64,000 bases of DNA from Devosia salina (GCF_019504385.1 NZ_CP080590.1:414001-478000), one strand, 5' to 3'; positions 24,041-33,811 are shown, counted from the first letter of the stretch. The notes: generated by a model from the sequence alone, not told the origin. Translations and numbers: made by a program.

Positions 24041-25192
24041 GTGACCATCGACCCTGCTGACCTGCTCGCCCGCCTCATCGCCTGCCCCTCGGTCACCCCC
24101 GAAGAGGCTGGCGCGCTCGACCTGTTGCAGGCCGAGCTTGAAGCCATCGGCTTTGCGGTCACGCGCCTGCGGTTCGAGGGCGACGGCTCCTATCCGGTCG
24201 ACAATCTCTTCGCCACGAGAGGGCAGGGCGGCCGCCGCCTGCTCTTTGCCGGCCACACCGATGTCGTGCCGCCCGGCGACACGGCGCACTGGACGTCCGA
24301 TCCGTTTGAGCCGCGCATCGCCGATGGCAAGATGTTCGGGCGCGGCGCCGCCGATATGAAATCCGGCATCGCCGCCTTCGTGGCCGCCTGCGCCGCCATC
24401 CCGCCGGAGGCCGGCACCATCTGTCTCGCCATCACCAATGACGAGGAAGCCGACGCCATCAACGGCACCGAAAAGTTGGTCGCCTGGATGAACGAGAACG
24501 GCCATGCTTTCGACTTCGCCATTGTCGGCGAGCCCAGTTCCACCGAGACCTTGGGCGACAGCATCAAGATCGGTCGCCGCGGTTCCTTCTCGGGCAAGGT
24601 CACCGTCACCGGCACGCAAGGTCACGTTGCCTATCCGCACAAGGCCAATAATCCCTTGCCGGTGCTCGCCGCCGTCGCCACGGCGCTGTCGTCCGAACGT
24701 CTCGACGCCGGCACCGAGCACTTCCCGGCCAGTAATCTCGAACTGACAACCATCGACGTCGGCAATCCCGTCTCCAACGTCATTCCGATGAGCGGCACGC
24801 TGCGCTTCAACATTCGCTACAACGACATTTGGACGCCCGAGACGCTCGCCGATTGGGTCCGTGCCCGCATCGATTCTGTCGATGCCCGTGGCACAAGGAT
24901 CGATTTCGCGCTGGCGGGTGCCCCCTCCCGCGCCTTCCTCTCGCCCCTCGGCAGTGACGTCGAAACGCTCTCCGCTGTCATTGCCGAGCGCAATGGACGG
25001 CCACCGGAATATTCCACCGGCGGCGGCACCTCCGATGCCCGCTTCATTGCCGAATATGGCCCCGTGGTCGAATGCGGACTGGTCGGCCCCTCCATGCACA
25101 AGGCCGATGAGCATATCGCGCTTTCCGATCTCACTGGCCTTGCCGAAATCTATACTGCCTTCATGCGCCGCTTCTTCGGGAGCGCGTCATGA
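24041..25192 (+). CDS. dapE: Succinyl-diaminopimelate desuccinylase
   Basis: Hydrolyses N-succinyl-LL-diaminopimelate to LL-diaminopimelate and succinate; M20 family di-zinc enzyme of 383 residues. Metal ligands are visible in FAGHTDVVPPGD, GRGAADMKSG, TNDEEADAINGT and GPSMHKADEH. The start is a GTG with GGAG upstream. The stop overlaps the next gene by four bases. It works downstream of dapD in the same pathway. Confidence 0.96.
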   Translation: MTIDPADLLARLIACPSVTPEEAGALDLLQAELEAIGFAVTRLRFEGDGSYPVDNLFATRGQGGRRLLFAGHTDVVPPGDTAHWTSDPFEPRIADGKMFGRGAADMKSGIAAFVAACAAIPPEAGTICLAITNDEEADAINGTEKLVAWMNENGHAFDFAIVGEPSSTETLGDSIKIGRRGSFSGKVTVTGTQGHVAYPHKANNPLPVLAAVATALSSERLDAGTEHFPASNLELTTIDVGNPVSNVIPMSGTLRFNIRYNDIWTPETLADWVRARIDSVDARGTRIDFALAGAPSRAFLSPLGSDVETLSAVIAERNGRPPEYSTGGGTSDARFIAEYGPVVECGLVGPSMHKADEHIALSDLTGLAEIYTAFMRRFFGSAS

Positions 25193-25728
25193 ACATCATC
25201 AAGGCCCTCCGCCAGTCGATCTATGGCTGGATCATGATCCTCAGGGGCGAGACGAACTGGCAGGCCCGGTTTCGATTCACTTCGGCAGGGCTGATCGCGG
25301 CCCTTGTGCTGTTCTATCTTTGCGCTTTTCTAGCCATGGTGCTCGGTTCGCTCAGCTACGGTGTACCGCAGCTTTTCGATTTTGTGGCTTCCATGGCGCT
25401 GCAGTCGCTGTTTTTGGTGGCTTTGGTCATCGGCCTGTTTGCGACACGATTTGCCATCCGCGACCAGAAGCCCGTCCTGCCAGTTCTAGTTCCTGGCATT
25501 TATGCACTGATCTATTACCTCATTTTGGGGGCCCTGCTGAATTTGACAGTGGGCATGGTACTGCCACTGCTCTGGCTCGGACTGCTCTATATGTTCTACC
25601 GCCTGGGGCGCGCGGCTTCAGGCTGGACCATTGGTGTGTCGGTCGCATTTGCGGTATTGACCGTTCTGCTTCTTGTCGGCACGCCCATCGCGCTCTACAT
25701 CATGCCGGCGCCCATGCCCGCCGCCTGA
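25189..25728 (+). CDS. Uncharacterised membrane protein after dapE
   Basis: I do not recognise the family. The 179-residue protein has about four to five hydrophobic helices and little else. Its ATGA start overlaps the dapE stop, so it is translationally coupled to it. The following gene is also a membrane protein; the pair may be functional partners. Codon usage looks similar to neighbours, though this stretch is somewhat less GC-rich than dapE. Confidence 0.75.
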   Translation: MNIIKALRQSIYGWIMILRGETNWQARFRFTSAGLIAALVLFYLCAFLAMVLGSLSYGVPQLFDFVASMALQSLFLVALVIGLFATRFAIRDQKPVLPVLVPGIYALIYYLILGALLNLTVGMVLPLLWLGLLYMFYRLGRAASGWTIGVSVAFAVLTVLLLVGTPIALYIMPAPMPAA

Positions 25729-25740
25729 CGAGACATTTTC

Positions 25741-26310
25741 TTGCCCCAGTCCAATTCGACATTCTTTGAAGAAGCGCTCGACGCCGCCCGCGGCACCTGG
25801 GCCCTGGTGTTGGGTCGCCCGGACGCGGCGCGTTATTTCGATTTTTCGCAGCGCGGGTTGATCGGCTCGTTCATTGCCCTGGTCCTCGCCATAACGATCA
25901 GTGTTTACGGGCCGATGCTGTTTGGCGCGCCGACTGTCCCGGGTGCTTCCACTGGCGCAATGCTGCTGTCGGTATTGGTATTCGCGCTGCAAATCGGCGC
26001 GGCCTATCTGGTCCTGCAGACGATGGGGCGGCTCGACGGTTTTGTGCCCTATCTGGTCGCCGACAATTGGGTGAATTTCTTCGTTTCAGCAGTCGGGGCG
26101 GTGAGTGTCGTCCTCCTGGGCGGCAGCGGCTTCGTCATGATCATCGTCGGCGTGGCGGCCATCATCATCGAGGTGAATATCGCCCGTCGTATCGTCACCC
26201 TGGCCCCGATGCAGATTGCGATCTTTATCATTGCCCAGATGGCCGCGAGCTTCGTGGGGCTGCTGGTCATCGGCGGCGCTCTTCTGGGCGCGATGGGCCC
26301 GCCGGCCTAG
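25741..26310 (+). CDS. Uncharacterised Yip1-like membrane protein
   Basis: A 189-residue membrane protein with four to five helices, starting at a TTG (25741) 12 bases after the previous stop. The soluble N-terminus (NSTFFEEALDAARGTWALVLGRPDAARYFD) followed by a bundle of helices is reminiscent of Yip1-domain proteins, but that is a weak resemblance. It converges with truA, overlapping it by four bases at the 3' ends. Confidence 0.7.
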   Translation: MPQSNSTFFEEALDAARGTWALVLGRPDAARYFDFSQRGLIGSFIALVLAITISVYGPMLFGAPTVPGASTGAMLLSVLVFALQIGAAYLVLQTMGRLDGFVPYLVADNWVNFFVSAVGAVSVVLLGGSGFVMIIVGVAAIIIEVNIARRIVTLAPMQIAIFIIAQMAASFVGLLVIGGALLGAMGPPA

Positions 26311-27047
26311 GGGTAGTCCACCCCGGTCAGGAAAAGCCCGGCGGCCGGCGCCATGGCGCCGCAGCGCTTGCGGTCGGCTGCATCCAGCGCCGCCCGGAAA
26401 TCGGCGGGGCTCCATTTTCCCTCGCCAACCAGTTTCAGCGATCCCACCATCGAGCGCACCTGGTGATGCAGGAAGCTGCGGGCCGATGCGGTAATGGCGA
26501 TCACTTCGTCATCCCCGGCCACCTCGAATACGTCAAGCGTGCGGATGGGCGAATTGGCCTGGCATTCCGAGGAGCGGAAGGTGGAGAAATCATGCTTGCC
26601 CAGGATGAGCTGGGCCGCCTCATGCATTCTTTGGGCGTCCAGCGACACCGGCACATGCCACACCTGGTTGCGCTCGATGGCGGCCGGCGCCCGGCGATTG
26701 AGGATGCGATATTCATAATGCCGCGCCGTCGCCGAAAACCGCGCCTCGAATGTCTCCGGCACTGCTTCGGCCTCGACCACCACCACCGGATAGGCCTTGA
26801 GGTGATAATTGAGCGCCTCGCGCACCCGGAACGGGTCCCAGTCCTTGGCAAGATCGAAATGCGCCACCTGTCCCAGGGCATGCACGCCCGCATCGGTGCG
26901 GCCCGCCGCCTGCGTGGTCACCGTCTCGCCTGAAAACCGGGCGATCGCCTCTTCCAGCGCCTGCTGCACGCTCATCCGGTCCGCCTGCCGCTGCCAGCCG
27001 CAGAACGGGGTTCCGTCATATTCGATGGTGAGCTTGAAGCGGGCCAT
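26307..27047 (-). CDS. truA: tRNA pseudouridine(38-40) synthase
   Basis: Isomerises uridines 38-40 in the anticodon arm of tRNAs. The 246-residue protein has the catalytic Asp in AAGRTDAGVHALGQ and the family motifs YDGTPFCGWQRQ and SFLHHQVRSMVGSL. The start codon overlaps the fmt stop by one base (TGATG), so truA is translationally coupled to fmt. Confidence 0.97.
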   Translation of the reverse strand: MARFKLTIEYDGTPFCGWQRQADRMSVQQALEEAIARFSGETVTTQAAGRTDAGVHALGQVAHFDLAKDWDPFRVREALNYHLKAYPVVVVEAEAVPETFEARFSATARHYEYRILNRRAPAAIERNQVWHVPVSLDAQRMHEAAQLILGKHDFSTFRSSECQANSPIRTLDVFEVAGDDEVIAITASARSFLHHQVRSMVGSLKLVGEGKWSPADFRAALDAADRKRCGAMAPAAGLFLTGVDYP

Positions 27048-27970
27048 CAGCTGACAGCGTCGGGCAGCGCACCGGCCCCACGTAGGAAAGTCGCCGCATC
27101 CATGGCGCCCTTGCCCTCGCGCTGCACCTGGGTCAGGCGTACCGCACCCGAGCCGCAGGCAATGGTCAGGTCATCGCCGATCAGCGTGCCAGGCGCACCG
27201 GAGGCATCAGCCACAGTCGATCGCAGCGCCTTGATGCGCACCGGCTTGCCGCCCAGTTCCAGCTCGAACCAGGCTCCCGGGAAGGGCGAGAGACCGCGGA
27301 TGAGGTTGTGCACCTCTTCTGCAGATTTGGAAAAATCGATCCGCGCCTCGGCCTTGTCGATCTTGGCGGCGTAGGTCTCCCCGCTTGCCGGCTGCGGCGT
27401 AAAATCGAGGCTGCCGCGCTCCAGTGCCGCCAGCGCACGCCCCATCAGGTCGGCGCCCAGCCGCATCATCTGGTCGTGCAACTCGCCGGCTGTCATGTCC
27501 GGCCCGATCGGGATGATTTCGGTCGGGCCCATGGCACCGGTGTCGAGACCCTCGTCCATCTGCATCACCACGATGCCGGTCTGCCTGTCCCCCGCCATGA
27601 TGGCGCGCTGGATCGGCGCCGCGCCGCGCCAGCGCGGCAGGAGCGAACCGTGCAGGTTCAAGCAGCCATGTTCGGGCGCTTCGAGGATGGGTTTGGGCAG
27701 TATCAGGCCATAGGCGACCACAACGGCAACGTCTGCGCCGAGCGATGCAAATTGCGCCTGCTCGGCTTCGCCCTTGAGCGAGCGGGGGGTGAAGACGGGT
27801 ATGCCGAAGGCCTCGGCGGTCTCGTGCACCGGGCTCTTGCGCTCGGCCTGGCCGCGGCCGGCGGGCTTGGGCGCCCGCGTATAGACGGCCACCACTTCAT
27901 GCCCGGCCGAGACGATTTCGGTCAGTGTCGGAACGGAAAAATCGGGCGTGCCCATGAAGATGACGCGCAT
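27047..27970 (-). CDS. fmt: Methionyl-tRNA formyltransferase
   Basis: Formylates initiator Met-tRNA with 10-formyl-tetrahydrofolate. The 307-residue protein shows MRVIFMGTPDFSVPTL at the N-terminus, the catalytic segment LNLHGSLLPRWRGAAPI and the C-terminal domain. It lies in the usual def-fmt-truA order. Confidence 0.97.
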   Translation of the reverse strand: MRVIFMGTPDFSVPTLTEIVSAGHEVVAVYTRAPKPAGRGQAERKSPVHETAEAFGIPVFTPRSLKGEAEQAQFASLGADVAVVVAYGLILPKPILEAPEHGCLNLHGSLLPRWRGAAPIQRAIMAGDRQTGIVVMQMDEGLDTGAMGPTEIIPIGPDMTAGELHDQMMRLGADLMGRALAALERGSLDFTPQPASGETYAAKIDKAEARIDFSKSAEEVHNLIRGLSPFPGAWFELELGGKPVRIKALRSTVADASGAPGTLIGDDLTIACGSGAVRLTQVQREGKGAMDAATFLRGAGALPDAVS

Positions 27971-28009
27971 GGGGCAGGCTCCCTGTGTCCGCAGATCGAT
28001 GGTGGCAGA

Positions 28010-28525
28010 TCAGCCGGCCGCGCGCTTGGCGGCCTTGTCGAACTTCTTGATCACGCGATCGCGCTTCAAGCGGCTGAGATAGTCGATATAGAGCACGCCA
28101 TCGAGGTGATCGAGTTCGTGCTGGATGCAGACGGCCAGCTTGCCCTCGGCTTCCTTGACCACTTCCTTGCCCTCGAGATCGGTATATTTCACCGTCACGT
28201 CATTGGGCCGCTCGACCTCGTAATAGAGTTCGGGGATGGACAGGCATCCTTCCTCGGTCACCTGCATCTGCTCGCCGAAATGGGTGATTTCAGGGTTGAT
28301 CATCACGAGCGGGGCAGGGGGCTCGCCCTCGCCCGCCAGGTCCATCACCACGATGCGCTTCATCACACCGATCTGCGGCGCAGCCAGGCCTATACCCGGC
28401 GCGTCATACATGGTGTCCAGCATGTCCTTGGCCAGCGCCTTGATCTCGTCATCGACCTCGATGATCGGGTCGGCAACGGCGCGCAGGCGCGCATCGGGAA
28501 TGATCAGAATGGGGCGAATGGCCAT
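28010..28525 (-). CDS. def: Peptide deformylase
   Basis: Removes the formyl group from nascent proteins; Fe/Zn metalloenzyme. The 171-residue protein has all three motifs: GIGLAAPQ, EGCLSIPE (metal-ligand Cys) and HELDHLDG (two His ligands and catalytic Glu). The ATG at 28525 begins MAIRPILIIPD; a longer in-frame reading has no family support. It is 39 bases upstream of fmt in one operon. Confidence 0.97.
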   Translation of the reverse strand: MAIRPILIIPDARLRAVADPIIEVDDEIKALAKDMLDTMYDAPGIGLAAPQIGVMKRIVVMDLAGEGEPPAPLVMINPEITHFGEQMQVTEEGCLSIPELYYEVERPNDVTVKYTDLEGKEVVKEAEGKLAVCIQHELDHLDGVLYIDYLSRLKRDRVIKKFDKAAKRAAG

Positions 28526-28658
28526 GTCGAAAAGTCCGGCGAAGAGTGGATTGCCCCCGATATGGCGATTTCCGGCTTCGGGGTCAACTGTGCGGGCCTT
28601 CAATCACCCGCGCATGCGGAACATTTTGCGAACAGCAGAATCGCACTAGAGTGGGCCA

Positions 28659-30086
28659 ATGCGCGATCTCGATACCATCGTCTTCACCCTGGGTGATTTT
28701 CCCGTCACCGCCGCCATGGCGCTCTTCGCCGGTGGCGTCGTGCTGCTTGTCGCCCTTGTCGTCTGGCTGGTGCTGTCCGCCCGCGCCAATGCTGCCCGGG
28801 CCGAGCAGGCTGCGCGCGAGGCGGCGGAAGGCCTCAAGGCCAGTTTCCTCGAACAGGTCGCCACCCGCGACGGCCGCATCCGCGACCTTGAAGTGCAGGT
28901 GGAGCGAGAGCGCGAACGGGCCAGTGACCTGCTCGATGCCGAGCGCGAGAAATCGAGCGGGCTTCAGTCCGAGCTGGCGGCCATGCGCACGCGGCTCGAC
29001 GAACAGGCCCGCCAGAACGAAGCAAATTTGAAGCGCTTCATGGAAGCCCGCCAGCAGATGACCGACGAGTTCAAGGCCATTGCCGGCGAGGTGCTGCAAA
29101 CCCATAGCGAGACCTTCACCAAGCAGAACCGCGAGCAGGTCGACACGCTTCTGAAGCCCCTGCAGGACAAGATCACCGAGTTCCACAAGAACCTCGTGGA
29201 AGACCGCTCGGCCATGGGTGAGCGCATCCGCGCGCTGGCCGAAAGCAATCTGCAGATCACCACCGAGGCGCAGAACCTGACGCGGGCGCTGAAGGGCAAT
29301 TCGCAGACCCAGGGCGCCTGGGGCGAAATGATCCTCTCCACCATTCTCGAACAATCCGGCTTGCGCGAGGGCGAGCAATATTTCACCCAGCAGAGCCATG
29401 CCGGCGAGGACGGCCAGCGGGTCCGCACCGATGTCGAAATCCTCATGCCCAATGGCGACCGGCTGGTCATCGATTCCAAGGTCTCGCTGACGGCGTTCGA
29501 GGCCTTTGTGAACAGTCCCGAGGATGACCGCGAGCAGCATCTGCGCGCCCATATCACCTCGGTGCGCGGCCATATCACCACGCTGGGCGACAAGACCTAT
29601 CATCGCGCCGCCAAGTCCAGCCTCGACTATGTGATGATGTTCGTGCCCATCGAATCCGCGCTGGCCACCGCCATCCAGCACGACGCCAAGCTGGTCGAGT
29701 TCGGCATGGGCAAGGGCGTCATGCTGACGACGCCGACCACGCTGATGACCGTGCTGCGCACCGTGCGCAATGTCTGGGACATCGAAAAGCGCCATCAGAA
29801 TGCCGAGGAGATCGCCGAGCGCGCCGGCCAGCTCTTCGACAAGGTGGCGGGCTTCCTTGGCACCATGGACCAGGTGGGCGATGCCATCGACAAGAGCCAG
29901 CGGGCCTATGCCAAGGCCCGGGACCAATTGACCTCCGGGCGCGGCAATGTGGTGCGTCAGGTCGAAATGCTGCGCGAACTGGGCGCCAAGTCCAGCAAAC
30001 CCCTCCCCCAGGGTTGGGAAGGTGGGGCCGACGAGCCCCAGCCGGCCCTGCGGCTGGTCAAGGACGAGCCAGGCGACCTCAACTGA
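28659..30086 (+). CDS. rmuC: DNA recombination protein RmuC
   Basis: A 475-residue RmuC-family protein. An N-terminal membrane helix (AMALFAGGVVLLVALVVWLVL) is followed by a long coiled coil (about residues 40-140, rich in Glu/Arg/Gln) and the RmuC nuclease-like core (GAWGEMILSTILEQSGL, RLVIDSKVSLTAFEAFV, VMLTTPTTLMTVLRTV). RmuC limits DNA inversions between short repeats in E. coli. It is divergent from def. Confidence 0.94.
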   Translation: MRDLDTIVFTLGDFPVTAAMALFAGGVVLLVALVVWLVLSARANAARAEQAAREAAEGLKASFLEQVATRDGRIRDLEVQVERERERASDLLDAEREKSSGLQSELAAMRTRLDEQARQNEANLKRFMEARQQMTDEFKAIAGEVLQTHSETFTKQNREQVDTLLKPLQDKITEFHKNLVEDRSAMGERIRALAESNLQITTEAQNLTRALKGNSQTQGAWGEMILSTILEQSGLREGEQYFTQQSHAGEDGQRVRTDVEILMPNGDRLVIDSKVSLTAFEAFVNSPEDDREQHLRAHITSVRGHITTLGDKTYHRAAKSSLDYVMMFVPIESALATAIQHDAKLVEFGMGKGVMLTTPTTLMTVLRTVRNVWDIEKRHQNAEEIAERAGQLFDKVAGFLGTMDQVGDAIDKSQRAYAKARDQLTSGRGNVVRQVEMLRELGAKSSKPLPQGWEGGADEPQPALRLVKDEPGDLN

Positions 30087-30160
30087 AAAAGCGGCATGTG
30101 ATCGAACCCGCGCGGTGGTGATGCGTTCCTTCCCTGTGAAACTGCATAAGGGAGGCCGAC

Positions 30161-30637
30161 ATGGTGCAGAACCACGATCATCCGGGCAGTCTGGTGCCCC
30201 AGGAAACCAGTTTCGACAACGCCGATACGCCCGGTATCGCCCAGCCCTACAGCCAGAGCGAAATCGAGGACCTGCTTTACGGTGATGACCGCCCCGCGCG
30301 GGATCGGCTCGAGCGCCTGCGCGAAATGAGGGCCGAGGCGGCGGCGCGCGAAAGTGGCGATTTCGGCGGACAGGACCCCGTGCCCCTGCTCGAGGAACTT
30401 GATCGCGCCATCGCCGAATTGCAGCGTGATCTCGACAATACCGATGACACCGGCAATGTCGATGCGGCCATGGCATCCGATCCGGCCGACCATCTCGATG
30501 CCCTTGCACCGGACGATACCGAGGCCCGCGAAGCCCTTATCGGCGAGGACGAGTTCTATGAAGAAGATGAGGACGGCCCTGTCGACGACGACCACGTCTG
30601 GCATGGCAGCGAAGAATTCGACCCGCATCTGCACTAG
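30161..30637 (+). CDS. Acidic hypothetical protein
   Basis: I do not recognise this 158-residue protein. It is strongly acidic, especially at the C-terminus (EDEFYEEDEDGPVDDD), has a probable short amphipathic helix (ARDRLERLREMRAEAAAR) and no signal peptide or membrane segment. A GGGAGG ribosome site supports the ATG at 30161. The codon use fits the genome, so it is probably real. It follows rmuC by 74 bases. Confidence 0.7.
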   Translation: MVQNHDHPGSLVPQETSFDNADTPGIAQPYSQSEIEDLLYGDDRPARDRLERLREMRAEAAARESGDFGGQDPVPLLEELDRAIAELQRDLDNTDDTGNVDAAMASDPADHLDALAPDDTEAREALIGEDEFYEEDEDGPVDDDHVWHGSEEFDPHLH

Positions 30638-30893
30638 GGTTGCAACGCGCTGAGAGGCCGGCTGTCACCCCACCCTCATTCCTTCTCCTCTCAAATCTCT
30701 CCACCGGAGAGATTTGCCCTTCGGGACAAGTCGAAGCCCATCAAGGGGAGGGAGGCGCAGGCCGCAATGCTGGTGTTCATCCACTCCCTCCCCCCATGTG
30801 GGGAGGGTAGTGCAGCTAGCCCCAGTGGGGCGTAGCGAAACTAGGGTGGGGGTATCTTTGTGTGGATCGAAACCGCTAGCGCAATCAGCCCGG
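30638..30893. repeat. Hairpin cluster in convergent spacer before recR
   Basis: Three strong inverted repeats in a spacer between converging genes. One has 11-base perfect arms CAAATCTCTCC/GGAGAGATTTG with loop ACC (30692-30716). The second has arms CCCTCCCC/GGGGAGGG, extended by CACT/AGTG (30782-30812). The third is GCCCC-AGT-GGGGC (30819-30831), whose AGT loop matches the hairpin family at 41.5 and 57.5 kb. No gene is supported here. Confidence 0.65.
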
Positions 30894-31490
30894 CTAAATC
30901 ACCGTCCGCGCCTTGAGCGCCTGGCTCAGCGTGCCCTCGTCGAGATAGTCCAGCTCCCCGCCCACCGGCACGCCATGGGCCAGGCGGGTCACCTTGATAT
31001 TCGTGCCCGCGAGCCGGTCGGTGATGTAATGGGCGGTGGTCTGGCCTTCCACGGTGGCGTTCATCGCCAGCACGATTTCCGAATAATCATGCGCTCGCGC
31101 GATCAGCCCTTCGAGGTTGAGGTCATCCGGCCCCACCCCGTCGAGCGGCGACAGCACCCCGCCCAGCACATGATAGCGCACCTGGCCCACCCCGGCGCGC
31201 TCCAGCGCCCAGAGGTCGGCCACGTCCTCCACCACGATCAGGATGCCGCTTTCCCCACGCTGCGGATCAGCGCAGATCGAGCAGGGACTTGTCGTATCCA
31301 CATTGCCGCAGACTTCGCAGCTTTTCACGGCCACGACCGCGCGGTCCAGCGCCGCTGACAGGGGCAGCATCAGCTGCTCCTTCTTCTTGATCAGGTGCAG
31401 CACCGCCCGCCGCGCCGAGCGCGGGCCAAGCCCCGGCAGGCGCGCCAGGAGCTGGATCAGCTGTTCGATTTCAGGTCCGCAGGTGGCCAA
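30894..31490 (-). CDS. recR: Recombination mediator RecR
   Basis: A 198-residue RecFOR-pathway protein. It shows the helix-hairpin-helix LARLPGLGPRSARRA, the Cys4 zinc finger (CEVCGNVDTTSPCSIC) and a Toprim domain (LIVVEDVADLWALE). The start is a TTG at 31490, 12 bases after ybaB ends. It is the last gene of a dnaX-ybaB-recR unit, a widely conserved order. Confidence 0.96.
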   Translation of the reverse strand: MATCGPEIEQLIQLLARLPGLGPRSARRAVLHLIKKKEQLMLPLSAALDRAVVAVKSCEVCGNVDTTSPCSICADPQRGESGILIVVEDVADLWALERAGVGQVRYHVLGGVLSPLDGVGPDDLNLEGLIARAHDYSEIVLAMNATVEGQTTAHYITDRLAGTNIKVTRLAHGVPVGGELDYLDEGTLSQALKARTVI

Positions 31491-31502
31491 TCTGGCACCA
31501 GC

Positions 31503-31826
31503 CTAGAACGGCAGCTTCATGCCCGGCGGAATGGGCAGGCCCGCGGTCACTTCGGCCATCTTGCGCTGCGCTTCGGCCTCGCTCTTGCCCTTGGCGTCGT
31601 TATAGGCGGCCACGATCAGGTCCTCGACCACTTCGGCATCCTCGGGCTTGAGCAGCGACGGATCGATCTTGAGCCCGCGCATGTCGCCCTTGCCGCTCAG
31701 CGACACGCTCACCATGCCGCCGCCCGAGCGCCCTTCAACCACAAGCTCGGCCAGCTCGGCCTGCATGGCCTCCATCTTGGCCTTCATCTCGCCGGCGGCC
31801 TTCATCATGCCCATGATGTCTTTCAT
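31503..31826 (-). CDS. ybaB: YbaB/EbfC nucleoid-associated protein
   Basis: A 107-residue DNA-binding protein. The family pattern is a N-terminal helix MKDIMGMMKAAGEMKAKMEA and the central stretch VEGRSGGGMVSVSLSG. It binds DNA as a dimer and is conserved between dnaX and recR. The ATG overlaps the dnaX stop by four bases. Confidence 0.95.
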   Translation of the reverse strand: MKDIMGMMKAAGEMKAKMEAMQAELAELVVEGRSGGGMVSVSLSGKGDMRGLKIDPSLLKPEDAEVVEDLIVAAYNDAKGKSEAEAQRKMAEVTAGLPIPPGMKLPF

Positions 31827-33577
31827 TCGTCGTCCTCTTCAAGTGGGGGTGGCGCCAGTTCGGCTGGTGCGGCTTCCTCGTCGCGCACCGACACGTTCAC
31901 CAGCTTGGCCCCGGGAAATGTCTCCAATATGGCCTTGACCAGCGGATCGTCATGCGCGGCGGCGGTGGCCGCCTCCTTGCGCTGTTCCTTCTCCTGCCGG
32001 ATGGTCAGACCCTCCGGCGCCTTGGTCGAGACCATCACCAGCCAGCGCTGCCCGGTCCAGGTCTGCAGCCTGGCCGAAAGCGTGGCGATGATACCCGGAT
32101 CGGCACCATCGCTCAGCGCCACCTCGATGCGGCCCTGCTCGAAACTGACCGGCCGCATCTGGCTTTCCAGCGCCAGCTTCACCAGCACGTCGCGCTTCGC
32201 CGCCGCCAGCGCGATCAGGTCCTTGTAGCTGGCCACACTTGCCAGAGCCGGCTGGGCAACCGCTTGTGGCCGCGTCGCCGGAATCGCGGGCGAGGGCGGT
32301 GCGACGGCCGCAGGCGCAGGCGCCGATTGCACGGCTTCCATGCGCATGGCCGAAGCGCCGCCCGAGGGGCCGCGTGGCGGCAGTTGCGGGGCGCTCGATC
32401 CGCTGGGCAGGTTGCCCTGCTGGGTCAGCTTCGAAATCACCTCGTCCGGGCTGGGCAGGTCCGCGGCAAAGGCCAGCCGGATCAGCGTCATTTCCGCCGC
32501 CTGCAGCGCATTGCCGGCCCGCGCCGTTTCCTCATTGCCCTTGAACAGGATCTGCCAGGCGCGGGTCAGCGCCCGCATGGGCAGGCGCTGTGCGAGGTCC
32601 GCACCGCGCGTCCGCTCATCGGGCGTCAATGAGGCATCGTCGGCCGCGGCCGGCACCACCTTGATGCGGGTCACCAGATGGGTGAATTCGGCCAGGTCCG
32701 CCAGCAGGGTCTGTGGGTCGGCACCCAGGTCATAGAGTTCGCGCAGCGCTGTCAGCGCTTCGGCGATGCGGCCACCCATCAGGTCTTCGAACAGGTCGAT
32801 GATCCGCGCCCGGTCGCCCAGTCCCAGCATCGCCTTCACGGTCGCCGCCGTGACCGATCCATTGCCATGGGCAATGGCCTGGTCGAGCAGCGAGAGGGAG
32901 TCGCGGGCCGATCCCTCGCCGGCGCGCACGATCATGGCCAGCGCGTCCGGTTCGAAGCCGATGCCCTCCTGCCCGAGGATTTTTTCCAGATAGGCCGACA
33001 TCACCTCGGCGGGGATGCGCCGCAGGTCAAAGCGCTGGCAGCGCGACAGGATGGTGATCGGAACCTTGCGGATTTCCGTCGTCGCGAAGATGAACTTCAC
33101 ATAAGGCGGCGGCTCTTCGAGCGTTTTCAGCAGCCCGTTGAAGGCGGCCGTCGAGAGCATGTGCACCTCGTCGATCACATAGACCTTGTAGGGCGCCGAT
33201 ACCGGCCCGTATTTGACCGAGTCGATGATCTCGCGGATGTCGTTGATGCCGGTATTGGAGGCGGCGTCCATCTCCACCACGTCCACATGCCGGCCCTCGA
33301 TGATGGCGCGGCAATGCGTGCCTTCTGTCTCCAGGTCGAGCGTGGGGTGGCGCCCGGTCTCGTCCTCGTAGTTGAAGGCGCGGGCCAGGATGCGGGCGGT
33401 GGTCGTCTTGCCCACGCCGCGCACGCCGGTGAGGATGAAGGCATGGTGGATCCGGTTCTGCGCAAAGGCATTGCCCAGCGTCTGCACCATGGCATCCTGG
33501 CCCACCAGGGTCGAGAAATCGCGCGGGCGGTATTTGCGCGCCAGCACCAGATAGGGCGTGGTCTGGGTTTCAGCCAT
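31823..33577 (-). CDS. dnaX: DNA polymerase III subunits gamma and tau
   Basis: Clamp-loader ATPase of 584 residues. It shows Walker A TGVRGVGKTTTARIL, the DEVHM box (VYVIDEVHMLSTAAF) and the SRC sensor (ILSRCQRFDLRR), then tau-like C-terminal domains. The zinc-binding segment of other DnaX proteins is degenerate: only the Cys in THCRAI remains, as common in alphaproteobacteria. No slippery frameshift site was sought in detail. It opens the ybaB-recR operon and follows ffs. Confidence 0.96.
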   Translation of the reverse strand: MAETQTTPYLVLARKYRPRDFSTLVGQDAMVQTLGNAFAQNRIHHAFILTGVRGVGKTTTARILARAFNYEDETGRHPTLDLETEGTHCRAIIEGRHVDVVEMDAASNTGINDIREIIDSVKYGPVSAPYKVYVIDEVHMLSTAAFNGLLKTLEEPPPYVKFIFATTEIRKVPITILSRCQRFDLRRIPAEVMSAYLEKILGQEGIGFEPDALAMIVRAGEGSARDSLSLLDQAIAHGNGSVTAATVKAMLGLGDRARIIDLFEDLMGGRIAEALTALRELYDLGADPQTLLADLAEFTHLVTRIKVVPAAADDASLTPDERTRGADLAQRLPMRALTRAWQILFKGNEETARAGNALQAAEMTLIRLAFAADLPSPDEVISKLTQQGNLPSGSSAPQLPPRGPSGGASAMRMEAVQSAPAPAAVAPPSPAIPATRPQAVAQPALASVASYKDLIALAAAKRDVLVKLALESQMRPVSFEQGRIEVALSDGADPGIIATLSARLQTWTGQRWLVMVSTKAPEGLTIRQEKEQRKEAATAAAHDDPLVKAILETFPGAKLVNVSVRDEEAAPAELAPPPLEEDDE

Positions 33578-33710
33578 GCCGTCCTGCCTTGTCGCGCATC
33601 GGGAATCTGCCTTGCATCATGGTCCCGACCATAGGGCAATGGCGCGCCGACCGCAAAAGCTCGACGCCATGTTGCGGGGCCCAAAGCCCGGTCTTGAACA
33701 GGGAATTGCA

Positions 33711-33811
33711 GTAGGAGGCTGGCATCGACCCGTGAGGATCTCGTTGGGGCTGCTTCCTTCCGGACCTGACCCGGTTGGCGAGGAACACGTCCGCGCCAAC
33801 CTCCCGGGGCC
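33711..33811 (-). ncRNA. ffs: Signal recognition particle RNA (4.5S-type)
   Basis: The conserved SRP domain-IV apical sequence is present on the minus strand (GGTCAGGTCCGGAAGGAAGC), with the flanking internal loops. The ends pair as GGGAGGTTGGC with GCCAGCCTCCT, giving a hairpin of about 100 nt. This is the small bacterial SRP RNA that binds Ffh. The ends are estimated from pairing. It lies between the CSS-EAL gene and dnaX, a common position. Confidence 0.93.
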